Assembly: GCA_019038625.1 (NCBI GenBank)
Contig: JAHOYU010000057.1
Location: 1 to 46,885 of the forward strand
DNA: 46,885 bases
Direction: 5' to 3'
Source: Candidatus Latescibacterota bacterium
GTDB lineage: Bacteria; Krumholzibacteriota; Krumholzibacteriia; Krumholzibacteriales; Krumholzibacteriaceae
The position numbers were made by a program, and so were the translations under genes. The notes beneath the pieces were generated by a model. The model saw only the letters and a list, made by a program, of their open reading frames with translations, ran no database searches and had not been told where the DNA came from. Positions within the stretch are counted from its first letter, which is position 1; every line of letters begins with the position of its first letter. This document shows, one piece after another, positions 1-7,690 of the stretch.

Positions 1-1
1 C

Positions 2-172
2 CGCTACAGCGTGTACAATAACCCGGCAGATTTGACGAGTTATACGCACGGCACGAAGCTGAAGCTGCATACGGACGGCAATATCTGTCTTGATGCTGAT
101 GACGACCTTGACGTAGTAACCGCTATGGTTGTGCAGAACGATGGTCAGTCCATCGTCGTGCTTCTTGCGTAA
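2..172 (+). CDS. Partial structural protein upstream of the capsid gene (3' end only)
   Basis: The window opens inside this gene. Fifty-six codons are visible, ending at TAA 170-172. The visible part is short, beta-rich and hydrophilic (for example HGTKLKLHTDGNICL). It lies 17 bases before the probable major capsid gene, the usual place of a head decoration or capsid-stabilising protein, so that role is an inference from position only. The start lies outside the window. Confidence 0.6.
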   Translation, partial: RYSVYNNPADLTSYTHGTKLKLHTDGNICLDADDDLDVVTAMVVQNDGQSIVVLLA

Positions 173-189
173 ATAAAAAGGAGAATGTT

Positions 190-1131
190 ATGGACTTTGG
201 ACTACGTACAGCTAGCCGCACGGTAGACGAGATTGCGGAAGGAAAAGACGCTCTTAGAGAGGCTTTTCTAAAGTTTAAGTCTGTAGGTCAGATAATGGCT
301 GACACCCAGTTCCAGCTGGAAGCAGCTGAGTTGGTTCGCCAACTGTCTGAAGAGCAGTTTAACCTTACAGATCCGACTCCGTTGTTTGCTGAGCGTCGTT
401 CCGCCCAATTGGGTGACACGATCGAGCTAGAAGAGACTGTAAACACTATGAAAGCGGTGCGTAGGCACCCTGCTTCGCATCCGTTGGCCTTCACGCCAAC
501 CAAGCGCAAGTATCCTATTAACACCATGCAGTATGACCTGCCTTTCGCGATGGATCTGGAAAAGATTCTTCGTCGTCAGCTGGATCCGGCAGTCTATGTC
601 GATCACGCTGCTGAAGCGCTTAGCAGGCTCTACGTCGAGACGACTCTGTCGGCCATCGACGCATCTGCAACTGGTAATGACCACTACGGCCGCGCCCAGC
701 GTGGTTCGGTAGCAACAGCTGTTGACCAGAACACCTTGGACGCCGTTCTACGGTCCCTCGGTGATGTTAACAGTGATGTGTTCATCGCCGGTCGTTACTA
801 CACCCTATTCCCTCTTCTTGGGTTCACAGGCTTTGCCGATGCGGCTCTTGAAGAGATTCGTCGTACTGGGATGATTGGTACGTACAAGGGAGCTCGTGTG
901 ATCGTGCTTAGGGACGATTTCAACTGGTTCTATAATGCTGCCAGCATCGCCGATGATAAGATCTATCTCGGTGGTACGAAGAAGGGTACACTGCTTTATG
1001 AGCGTGACGTGAGTGCGCTCCAGTATCAGAGCATCGACACTGAAAAAGCATGGTTGAAGAGCGGATTCCGCGTTGACTTTAGCGTGAATGTGCTTCAGCC
1101 TTGGAAATACAGGGTCATCGAGATTACCTAA
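190..1131 (+). CDS. Probable major capsid protein
   Basis: This 313-residue protein has a size and position typical of an HK97-fold major capsid protein: a short gene precedes it and connector-type genes follow. A good ribosome site (AAGGAG, 178-183) precedes the ATG. The N-terminal 50 residues are helical and charged, like the scaffold-like delta region of such proteins, and the rest is mixed alpha/beta with a predicted closing beta strand near FRVDFSVNVLQPWKYRVIEI. There is no signal peptide or membrane segment. I recognise the family from context and general pattern, not from a diagnostic motif. A structural search would settle it. Confidence 0.75.
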   Translation: MDFGLRTASRTVDEIAEGKDALREAFLKFKSVGQIMADTQFQLEAAELVRQLSEEQFNLTDPTPLFAERRSAQLGDTIELEETVNTMKAVRRHPASHPLAFTPTKRKYPINTMQYDLPFAMDLEKILRRQLDPAVYVDHAAEALSRLYVETTLSAIDASATGNDHYGRAQRGSVATAVDQNTLDAVLRSLGDVNSDVFIAGRYYTLFPLLGFTGFADAALEEIRRTGMIGTYKGARVIVLRDDFNWFYNAASIADDKIYLGGTKKGTLLYERDVSALQYQSIDTEKAWLKSGFRVDFSVNVLQPWKYRVIEIT

Positions 1132-1145
1132 ACTGTTGAGGTACA

Positions 1146-1652
1146 ATGACTTACAACGCTGTTGATATAGCATGGGCAGCGGGATTTTTTGAGGGTGAGG
1201 GCTGCTTCTCGTCTACGGGCGGGAAGCGGCCAGCCCCAGACGCTTCGGTTTGCGGTACGGATAAGGAAACTATTGACAAGTTTCATCAGATTATGGGTTT
1301 TGGAACTTTGACAGTTGCAGATAAATCGAAGTACGGCTGGAAAACAATGTACACCTGGCATGCTCATGGGTTTGAGAAGTTTCAAGCAACAGTAGCGATA
1401 CTTTGGCCACATTTGAGTCCTAGAAGGAAAAAGCGTATTCAAGAATTAATGGCGGATGTAAAGCAATACTGGCTTGGTGGGGATGGACGCAGAGGCAGAT
1501 ACAAGAGAACGCCGAAGCAGTTGCGGAGTGATCGTAAGACATGTCCTCAATGCGGGCTCACAAAGAACAAGAAAAACTTTGGTAAAAACAAAGCCGAAAA
1601 AGACGGTTACAAGTGTTATTGTAAAGATTGTCGTAAAGTCGGCGGAAAGTAG
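1146..1652 (+). CDS. LAGLIDADG-type homing endonuclease (free-standing)
   Basis: This 168-residue protein starts with AWAAGFFEGEGCF, the signature helix of the single-motif LAGLIDADG family, in which the acidic residue helps coordinate the metal for DNA cleavage. The C-terminal 45 residues hold a CxxC...CxxC zinc ribbon (CPQCG to CKDC), an accessory DNA-binding element often attached to phage homing enzymes. The gene sits between the capsid gene and the next head gene with no sign of an intron, so it is a free-standing intruder rather than an intron-borne one. A weak GAGG ribosome site lies at 1138-1141. Homing sites near conserved capsid genes are common for such elements. Confidence 0.85.
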   Translation: MTYNAVDIAWAAGFFEGEGCFSSTGGKRPAPDASVCGTDKETIDKFHQIMGFGTLTVADKSKYGWKTMYTWHAHGFEKFQATVAILWPHLSPRRKKRIQELMADVKQYWLGGDGRRGRYKRTPKQLRSDRKTCPQCGLTKNKKNFGKNKAEKDGYKCYCKDCRKVGGK

Positions 1653-1680
1653 TACACACGAATTATTTCGGGGAGGTAGT

Positions 1681-2229
1681 ATGACTAACAAGACTAAAGC
1701 GCAGCTTACAACAGAACTTGACGAGCTACGTGAGCAATTGAACAAGCAGACGCAGGCGGCAGCAGCAGGTTTTATGTCTGCGCAAGTCGGAACAAAGATG
1801 GTTCCGATCAAGAACTATGGCGGCACAGTTGTATCAGTAGTGTTTGATGTCTTAGGCACTGAACGTGCGGTACTGCTAGAGCCCGACGGTTTGAAGAGTG
1901 TAGGATCTATACCACTAGACCGTTGGATGGACCTAGAACGCGGCAGCAAGTTGGTTGAGTTGGGATACATTGCACGTACAGATGTTCCGACCGACAACCC
2001 AAATGTAATTGAAGATATTGATCGGTTCATCGCCGAGCTACCAGAGGACCAAGTGGTCGAGAGAGTGACACAGATCGCTAATGCGAATGTACTATACAAG
2101 CTCAACGACCCACTAGGGATACGCGATGATCTATCAGGCAAAGAGATGCTCTTGCTTTCAACAGTACGAGACAGAATTTTCGAACTGACTGAGGTGCGGG
2201 TAGTTTCTAGAGACCCGATGGGAGACTAA
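1681..2229 (+). CDS. Unidentified head-region protein
   Basis: This is a 182-residue protein of unknown function. I chose the ATG at 1681 because a GGGGAGGT ribosome site lies just upstream; an in-frame upstream extension to 1474 would overlap the homing endonuclease in another frame and is unlikely. Residues 1-30 form a polar coiled coil (TKAQLTTELDELREQLNKQT). The middle is beta-rich, and the C-terminal half is helical and acidic. The place between the capsid and connector genes suggests a head or portal-neck accessory protein, which is inference only. Confidence 0.65.
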   Translation: MTNKTKAQLTTELDELREQLNKQTQAAAAGFMSAQVGTKMVPIKNYGGTVVSVVFDVLGTERAVLLEPDGLKSVGSIPLDRWMDLERGSKLVELGYIARTDVPTDNPNVIEDIDRFIAELPEDQVVERVTQIANANVLYKLNDPLGIRDDLSGKEMLLLSTVRDRIFELTEVRVVSRDPMGD

Positions 2230-2230
2230 A

Positions 2231-2674
2231 TTGACTCTTGCTGTGATTTTTAAGATTATTAAGCAGAAGATTGGTCAGTCTTTAGCTGAGATAGACGGAG
2301 AACAGCAGGAAATGCTCAACTCCTTCTTGATTCATTACATAGAGACAGCCAATTCCTTGTTGGCAGCGTACGGCATAACAACTGGTGTTACCGTAGATAC
2401 GGATGCTGTATCGTTGAGTGCTGACCCAGCGGACGCAATAGGACTTCTGCTAGCCTATCAATGTGCATCTAGTTTGATTGCAGACGATCTGGTGAATCGT
2501 TTGAAGAACGGTGAATTAGGTATTTCCTTCAAGACCGGCGCAAGCGAAATAACTACCAATCAAGCTGCAATCACACTTAAAGCATCGGCTCATAGGATCA
2601 ACAGAGATTACGAGACGTTGTTAGTTGCATATCTGTCAGGCGATCCGAACTCCGTGATCGAACGGTTTCAATAA
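2231..2674 (+). CDS. Probable head-tail connector (adaptor) protein
   Basis: This is a 147-residue, mostly helical protein using a TTG start at 2231, with GGAG at 2221-2224 as ribosome site. Size, helical character and position (first of four small genes between capsid and major tail protein) fit a head-completion adaptor of the gp6/gp15 kind, which docks under the portal ring. No diagnostic motif is visible. The stop overlaps the next start by one base (TAATG), so the genes are translationally coupled. Confidence 0.55.
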   Translation: MTLAVIFKIIKQKIGQSLAEIDGEQQEMLNSFLIHYIETANSLLAAYGITTGVTVDTDAVSLSADPADAIGLLLAYQCASSLIADDLVNRLKNGELGISFKTGASEITTNQAAITLKASAHRINRDYETLLVAYLSGDPNSVIERFQ

Positions 2675-3159
2675 TGATACAAACTTCTGGTGCGCTTGGC
2701 CTACATAGGAAGCATACGAAAGACCTGATTAGGCATTCGGGCCAAGAAGTTCTGATTAGATTGCCGGTCGATCGCGTGAGTGAGGGAGTGAATCCCTTGT
2801 TCGGCGATTTTGACAGAGAAACAGATTCAACTGGAGAGACACGAGGCCCGTTTAGATGTCTATGGTACGACGCTCTCAGCGCTAGAAGCATGAGTTCTAC
2901 CGGCACGGGATTCGAACAAACAGTCCAGGGGTTGTCCGGCGAGTACCGTGATGCAACAGCGTTTGCTGAGTTTTGGCTAGACGATGTCTTAGTCGATCTC
3001 ACCGACGCTAGTGGTGAAACATGGCTCGATCTCGCTAAAGAGATGGTTAATGGTAATAAACGTTTTCAACTTCTAGGCAACGTACGTTTAGGATTAGCCA
3101 CAACGACTCCTTATATCTTGATGGTGGTTTTGAAGGGGGGCGTGGGTTATGCTGAGTAG
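2674..3159 (+). CDS. Probable head-closure or neck protein
   Basis: This 161-residue protein begins on the A of the preceding TAA. It is rich in beta strands and loops (for example RGPFRCLWYDALSARSM, then a strand-rich C-terminal half), which fits a head-closure or stopper protein sealing the neck. It is second in the run of small connector genes. The assignment rests on order and length only, as no family motif is recognised. Confidence 0.5.
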   Translation: MIQTSGALGLHRKHTKDLIRHSGQEVLIRLPVDRVSEGVNPLFGDFDRETDSTGETRGPFRCLWYDALSARSMSSTGTGFEQTVQGLSGEYRDATAFAEFWLDDVLVDLTDASGETWLDLAKEMVNGNKRFQLLGNVRLGLATTTPYILMVVLKGGVGYAE

Positions 3160-3370
3160 AGAGACCAATGAGGAAACGCTGACTGAGGAGTTGGCACAGA
3201 AGAAAGTTCAGTCTCTGATTAAAGGGTGGATGGAGAACTTAGAGAGTCTCCCCGGCTGGAGGAATATGCCTCCGATGATTATCCACAAAGTACGTCGCGC
3301 AGTTGTCAGAGTGTCGTGGGGAGCCTACAGGATAGGTCTACTTACTAGATACAACGGAGAAGGAAACTAG
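3149..3370 (+). CDS. Small neck-region protein, unknown
   Basis: This 73-residue basic, helical protein overlaps the 3' end of the preceding gene by 11 bases and sits 5 bases before the next start. It contains a tryptophan-rich stretch (GWMENLESLPGWRNMP) and no membrane segment. It could be a small head-tail joining factor. I do not recognise the family. Confidence 0.5.
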   Translation: MLSRETNEETLTEELAQKKVQSLIKGWMENLESLPGWRNMPPMIIHKVRRAVVRVSWGAYRIGLLTRYNGEGN

Positions 3371-3375
3371 TCGAC

Positions 3376-3948
3376 ATGACGACACAGATCACGGACTTGA
3401 ACATTACGACGTCAGCAGCACAGTTCCTGGCGGAGAAGTTTACAGACGCGGGCTGGCTGGTATACTGGCAGGCAACAGGAGTTTCGTCGGGCACGGCCAC
3501 TGTGGGAGAAGTAACACTTGTTCCAGAGTTTCCGGCAGAACCCAATTTTCTGGTGGCGCCAAAGAGTCCGATTCAGGCACGTACAGCACAAGATGTGATC
3601 ATTCCAGCGTTTGCTGTAACGCTTGTGAAAGAACCGAAAGAAGAGGTCCGCGCAGGGTTAGGCGAAGATTTGTTTAAGCAACGCGCGATGCTCTTGGTGG
3701 ATGGGTTTGCATCAGACAAAGCTGAGCACTTTAGCTTTGCTACGTTGTTCAGAACTTGGTTTAGAGAGGGGTTTTCTCTTCCTATACTGGATTTTGAGAA
3801 TTACCCAACGAACCCACCACTCGTAGATTCAGGTAATGCCGATGTCTGGTTTGAGAATCGGGAGTTACATACGGCAGAGCTGGTCGATGTTCCACATCAT
3901 GCTCGATACTATCTGAACATGGAAATTGATCTAGTATTTTTTGACTAA
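3376..3948 (+). CDS. Probable tail terminator / tail completion protein
   Basis: This 190-residue alpha/beta protein lies directly before the major tail protein gene, the usual place of the tail terminator that caps the tail tube and joins it to the neck. N-terminal residues 10-30 (TSAAQFLAEKFTDAGW) form an amphipathic helix, followed by several strands, consistent with that fold. It ends with a strand, YYLNMEIDLVFF. The role is inferred from gene order. Confidence 0.55.
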   Translation: MTTQITDLNITTSAAQFLAEKFTDAGWLVYWQATGVSSGTATVGEVTLVPEFPAEPNFLVAPKSPIQARTAQDVIIPAFAVTLVKEPKEEVRAGLGEDLFKQRAMLLVDGFASDKAEHFSFATLFRTWFREGFSLPILDFENYPTNPPLVDSGNADVWFENRELHTAELVDVPHHARYYLNMEIDLVFFD

Positions 3949-3970
3949 TTGAGGCAGGAGGAAGAATAAT

Positions 3971-5251
3971 ATGGCCTTCCAAATTCAGGCTAAAGACTCA
4001 GTACTAGCATTTGGGCCTTTCGCCACTATTAACGCAGTTCAGAACCTGAATCTGGATCCGACGTTCAACGAGGAAAACTTCTCTGAATTAGGGAATGTTA
4101 ACTATACTGCAACGTCACGGATGCCCGAGACTTCGGGTTCTTTCGAAGTTACCAGCACAGGGTCGATCGCTTCGATCTTGGCAAGGATGCTCTACAGTTA
4201 CACGACTCAGGAATACGCGTATACGGCAGGAACTAATAACAACTACACGATTACTGAAGCGGATTTCGAAAATTGTATCTTTGACGTAATCAACCTCAAG
4301 GCACCTGGTACTACCTTTGACGAGGCAGTCCTGGTTCCTAATGCACAGCTGACCGGAATGACGCTTCGTCTAGATGCGACTGGGGTCGGCAGCGAGACGT
4401 TCTCGTTTGAGGCCGACTTGCAAGAATCCCTAGCAACACCGTATCACGACTTAGTAACGGTTCCGCTGGATGCATCCTCCACTGATGGAACGACAGCAAC
4501 TATCCCAACAGCGTTTAATACGATCGACTCAGGTACACATGCGATCGTGTACGTGTTCGTCGATAACCAAAAGTATGATGACACAGTAGCTGACTGGACC
4601 TCTGATGACACGGTTACATTAGTAGGCTCAGCAATGTCTGATGCTGCTCCGTTTGAGCGTGTCTCAGCCGTACTGGCTAAGCGTACTCCAGGCACTATGC
4701 CGACAATTACATATCCCACGGATGCTCGTTTTGTTAAGGGTGATCGCGCCGATATCTGGTTGATCAACAGCGGTACTGTGGGTGTAGATGGTTTGACTGA
4801 CTCCAACAGACTGTTACGTTGCCAATCGGTGGATATTTCTATTGACTTGTCACGGGACAAGCTGTCTGAGATCCGTCGTAATAACGACCTCAGCACGACT
4901 TACTTCCGAGGACTCAACTACCCACTAGACATCACAGTGAATGTCAGTATTTTGGAAACAGGCCTGGCTCAGTACGCAGCTCTGCAGAATAAGACACTAG
5001 ATTCAGCGGCATCAATGGTTGGAGATGTGACTATCGACACCAACAACGTGATGAATCTGGTAGACTTTGATCCGGCATTGGACTTGTACGTCAAGTACTA
5101 CAAGACCGGCAACGATAACCCGCTTTGCACAGTAACTATGACAACTCTCGGCATCACAGCATTCAGTGAGCGTCAGGTTGTTCAGGGCCGTGGAGAACGG
5201 ACTTTGAGCTTTATCGGGTCTAACATTACTATTGATGGGGATGATCTCTAA
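3971..5251 (+). CDS. Major tail (tube) protein
   Basis: This 426-residue, beta-rich protein has a strong GGAGGA ribosome site and is followed by a terminator, as expected for an abundantly made tail tube subunit. The N-terminal half (residues 1-160) resembles a tube domain with repeated strands; residues around 60-75 (PETSGSFEVTSTGS) are Ser/Thr-rich. The C-terminal part, from about residue 270, reads like a second beta domain. It is longer than a minimal tube protein of about 200 residues, so extra surface domains are likely. Identity rests on position, size and composition. Confidence 0.7.
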   Translation: MAFQIQAKDSVLAFGPFATINAVQNLNLDPTFNEENFSELGNVNYTATSRMPETSGSFEVTSTGSIASILARMLYSYTTQEYAYTAGTNNNYTITEADFENCIFDVINLKAPGTTFDEAVLVPNAQLTGMTLRLDATGVGSETFSFEADLQESLATPYHDLVTVPLDASSTDGTTATIPTAFNTIDSGTHAIVYVFVDNQKYDDTVADWTSDDTVTLVGSAMSDAAPFERVSAVLAKRTPGTMPTITYPTDARFVKGDRADIWLINSGTVGVDGLTDSNRLLRCQSVDISIDLSRDKLSEIRRNNDLSTTYFRGLNYPLDITVNVSILETGLAQYAALQNKTLDSAASMVGDVTIDTNNVMNLVDFDPALDLYVKYYKTGNDNPLCTVTMTTLGITAFSERQVVQGRGERTLSFIGSNITIDGDDL

Positions 5252-5274
5252 TCCTCACTGAGCCGAAATGAGAT

Positions 5275-5305
5275 AAGGTCGCCTTTTGGCGGCCTTTTCT
5301 TTTTC
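5275..5305 (+). terminator. Intrinsic terminator after the major tail protein
   Basis: A 9-base-pair hairpin (AAGGTCGCC / GGCGGCCTT with one G-U pair, TTTT loop) is followed by a T-rich run (TTCTTTTT). It lies 24 bases after the major tail gene stop and would separate head and tail-tube transcription from the chaperone and tape-measure genes. Confidence 0.85.
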
Positions 5306-5324
5306 CTATAATGTACCTACAGAA

Positions 5325-5340
5325 GGACTTACTATAAGGG
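5325..5340 (+). promoter_or_regulatory. Candidate phage promoter-like motif, copy 1
   Basis: GGACTTACTATAAGGG matches three other sites at 16359, 34177 and 43803 (consensus about GGACTTATWTATAGGG). All four lie just before a gene that opens a transcription group. Here it follows a terminator and precedes the tail chaperone gene by 45 bases. The AT-rich core followed by GGG resembles the layout of single-subunit RNA polymerase promoters, but no polymerase gene is seen in this window. Confidence 0.45.
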
Positions 5341-5385
5341 ACAATGTCCCACAACGGAACCAACCTAATACAGGGGAACACTATT

Positions 5386-6417
5386 ATGGACGAGCAAGAG
5401 ATCCAAGAAGTTACCGAAGATAGCCAAATCCTAGAAGAAACCGTGCTAAATGAGCGTTTAGTGACTCATCCCCAATGGGGAGAGGTTCGTCTTAGCATGC
5501 CCACCCTCAAGACTCAGCGAAAAATAGACGCTATCTCTCGATCTCGCAAGAAGATGCTGTTGAACTCGTTTGACGAGATTCCAGGCTCTGACGGTGAGAC
5601 TGTTCGCATGCCTGCACACCCGTCTCACGAGACGCTCAGAAAGCAATATCTTGAGGCAGGCTGGTGGACAGAGGAGCGTGAGCAGGAGATGGATGAGGCA
5701 TCAGACTTTCACGTCGACAAGCTAGCATATTTGGAATCACTAGGCTTCGAGTCGGAAGAAGAATGCGATACAGTTGCTGACAAGGCACGTGTGCAACTGT
5801 TCAAGATCTTCGAAGCCGAAGAGGAAGGGGTCTCAGACGAGCTAGAAGCTGCCCTGGCGATCGTAACTGATGTAGGAGTGCGATATGACGTGGAGGCCGA
5901 AACCGAGGTTAGAGCGGCCGCACCTTCTACTGAAGTAGACGACATCCTACAGGAGTTGAGCATGCAGCGCGAAATGTATCATGCCTATGTTGAACTGATT
6001 GAGGCCTATAACGCCTTACTGGCAATACAGTCTGAACATACCTCACTATTTATGGACTCCTGGCAAGAGCAGCTCAAGTACTACATTCGTCTAGCGCAGG
6101 TTCATTATTGCATAGAGCGTGTAGAGACAGGCGAGAGTCTGTGGCCCTCTGTCGAGGCAATGGAATTAGAGGAAGACTCTGAGCTTATCGGCTGGGCATT
6201 CAACGAGTTGAGTGCGTACTGGCAGGGCTTGACCGACGAGTCTCGAGAACGGATGAAGAAGTATGATTTTATCTACGGACGGAGCGGAAGACCCGAATCT
6301 TCAGACGACTCGCCCGATCTCCAAGAGTCCAAAACAGATGGCGAGCCTGCGGCAAGCGAGTTGATCTCTTCTACAGAGGATTCGGATACGACGGAGACTT
6401 CACCGAAAACCACATAG
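5386..6417 (+). CDS. Probable tail assembly chaperone, 0-frame product
   Basis: This 343-residue, strongly acidic protein lies before the tape measure gene, the standard place of the tail chaperone that binds the tape measure during tube assembly. I chose the ATG at 5386 (MDEQEIQEV) because AGGGG at 5372-5376 gives better spacing than the upstream ATG at 5344. The last 50 residues (from about RSGRPESSDDSP) are disordered, rich in Ser, Asp, Glu and Thr. In the final 150 bases a -1 reading frame opens that continues for a folded-looking extension, as in lambda G/GT. Confidence 0.7.
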   Translation: MDEQEIQEVTEDSQILEETVLNERLVTHPQWGEVRLSMPTLKTQRKIDAISRSRKKMLLNSFDEIPGSDGETVRMPAHPSHETLRKQYLEAGWWTEEREQEMDEASDFHVDKLAYLESLGFESEEECDTVADKARVQLFKIFEAEEEGVSDELEAALAIVTDVGVRYDVEAETEVRAAAPSTEVDDILQELSMQREMYHAYVELIEAYNALLAIQSEHTSLFMDSWQEQLKYYIRLAQVHYCIERVETGESLWPSVEAMELEEDSELIGWAFNELSAYWQGLTDESRERMKKYDFIYGRSGRPESSDDSPDLQESKTDGEPAASELISSTEDSDTTETSPKTT

Positions 6418-6617
6418 AATTTGCTAACTGGATCAGCTTGTATGCATGGGCGCTTTCTGATGTGATGCCTGAGGATCGTGCAACTCCAGAACAGATCAAC
6501 AGCGATAAGCAATTCGATGACTGGATGGAGAGCTACGAACGGAAAATGCAACAAATGGTTTCGCAGAACAAGAAGGTACGACATCAACAAGACTTGAGCA
6601 GGGGCGCCAATGGCTAA
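6267..6617 (+). CDS. -1 frame extension of the tail chaperone (GT-like product)
   Basis: In the -1 frame relative to the chaperone gene, codons are open from 6267 to TAA 6615-6617. The part from about 6360 reads as real protein (LFYRGFGYDGDFTENHIEF, then ISLYAWALSDVMPEDR and DDWMESYERKMQQMV) and lacks a start codon with a ribosome site. It overlaps the next gene by 8 bases. This is the classic layout of a programmed -1 frameshift making a longer chaperone. I found no standard XXXYYYZ slippery heptamer in the overlap, so the shift site is unresolved. Confidence 0.6.
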   Translation, partial: FYLRTERKTRIFRRLARSPRVQNRWRACGKRVDLFYRGFGYDGDFTENHIEFANWISLYAWALSDVMPEDRATPEQINSDKQFDDWMESYERKMQQMVSQNKKVRHQQDLSRGANG

Positions 6618-7677
6618 GAAGAAGACCGGCATCTGGATAAATAGGCGCTCCTCGTTCAAAAATCGCTATGAAGCTCGTGAATATTTCTTCGGTAAGTTTG
6701 CTAAGCAGTTAGGGATGAAGAAAGAGACTCTCGAAAATATAGGCTCGCTCAAACCTGTAGAGATAAGCTATGACGTGATCTTCGTAAACAGAGAAGAGGG
6801 TGGGTTAGAAGGCGCGAAGGCTTACATCAAAGCCTGGCAGATCGCCAGAAGTATTCTTGACGGTTCCCATCCTAATATCCTTCGGGATATATTAAGACTG
6901 GCCTTCTATGCTGGTGCTGTAATGGAGCCCAATGAGGGAATCCATACCAAATGGATGGAAGGAAATTTCAAACAAGACACTGTCAAGCAAGCCAATGAGC
7001 ATAGCAAGTCTCATCTAAACACCGTGACACGTGGTGTTACATTAGGGCAGATCGGACGAGAGATCGGCGCCGAAATGACAAAGCCATCACATGTCCTGGT
7101 AAAAGGTCATACAGTATTTTTTCGACCCCTGACATGGTTTGCTCGTAGGCGAGCGTTTCAAATTCCAGGCACCAAGTCCAAGTTCAATAGTGCATTTTTG
7201 CTGATCGAGTTTGGTAGTGGTGAACGTGCGGACCCAGCATTTCAGCGTCCCTACGTCGGCCCTAAAACCACACCCTATAAAGTTCCAGACTCCGCCCGCT
7301 GGGTAAGTCATCCAGTAGTTGCTGACAATATGCGCAAATATCTGGACTGGGCCAGGCGAACCAGACAAAGACCAGAACAGTACCACAGCGCTCCCGAACT
7401 ACAGCAGCGCAGAGAGCTGGCATTCGCTAATGCCGCACATGAAGGCCGTAAACCACAAGAAGTGTTTTTCGGTAAGGGACGCAATGATATAGATACGCAA
7501 CGCGTGCGAGTTGCTGCCATCTATCGAGTATTTCTAGAGCTCCTTGGTAAACAGGTATTCAAAAAACTCACTACGGACGAGCAAGAGTTTATTGGTGAGG
7601 ATATGTTTGTATTAACGATGGGCGATGAAGGTTTGATGTCCGTTAAGAAATCGCTGGACCTAAGGTTATCATTATAG
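6610..7677 (+). CDS. Unidentified protein between chaperone and tape measure
   Basis: This 355-residue, basic and soluble protein has no recognised family. It starts MAKKKTGIWINRR and overlaps the -1 chaperone extension by 8 bases, so it is probably coupled to it. The middle contains a helical region (residues 75-130) and a beta segment (GHTVFFRPLTWFARR). The C-terminus is helical. Most siphoviruses have nothing between chaperone and tape measure, so this is either a structural tail protein or a second assembly factor. I see no catalytic motif. Confidence 0.6.
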   Translation: MAKKKTGIWINRRSSFKNRYEAREYFFGKFAKQLGMKKETLENIGSLKPVEISYDVIFVNREEGGLEGAKAYIKAWQIARSILDGSHPNILRDILRLAFYAGAVMEPNEGIHTKWMEGNFKQDTVKQANEHSKSHLNTVTRGVTLGQIGREIGAEMTKPSHVLVKGHTVFFRPLTWFARRRAFQIPGTKSKFNSAFLLIEFGSGERADPAFQRPYVGPKTTPYKVPDSARWVSHPVVADNMRKYLDWARRTRQRPEQYHSAPELQQRRELAFANAAHEGRKPQEVFFGKGRNDIDTQRVRVAAIYRVFLELLGKQVFKKLTTDEQEFIGEDMFVLTMGDEGLMSVKKSLDLRLSL

Positions 7678-7690
7678 CTGAGGATTGACA

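Noticed and set aside
5286-5312. Sigma-70 promoter TTGGCG...TATAAT after the major tail gene
   Set aside because: Spacing is only 15 bases and the -35 lies inside the terminator hairpin, so it is not supported.
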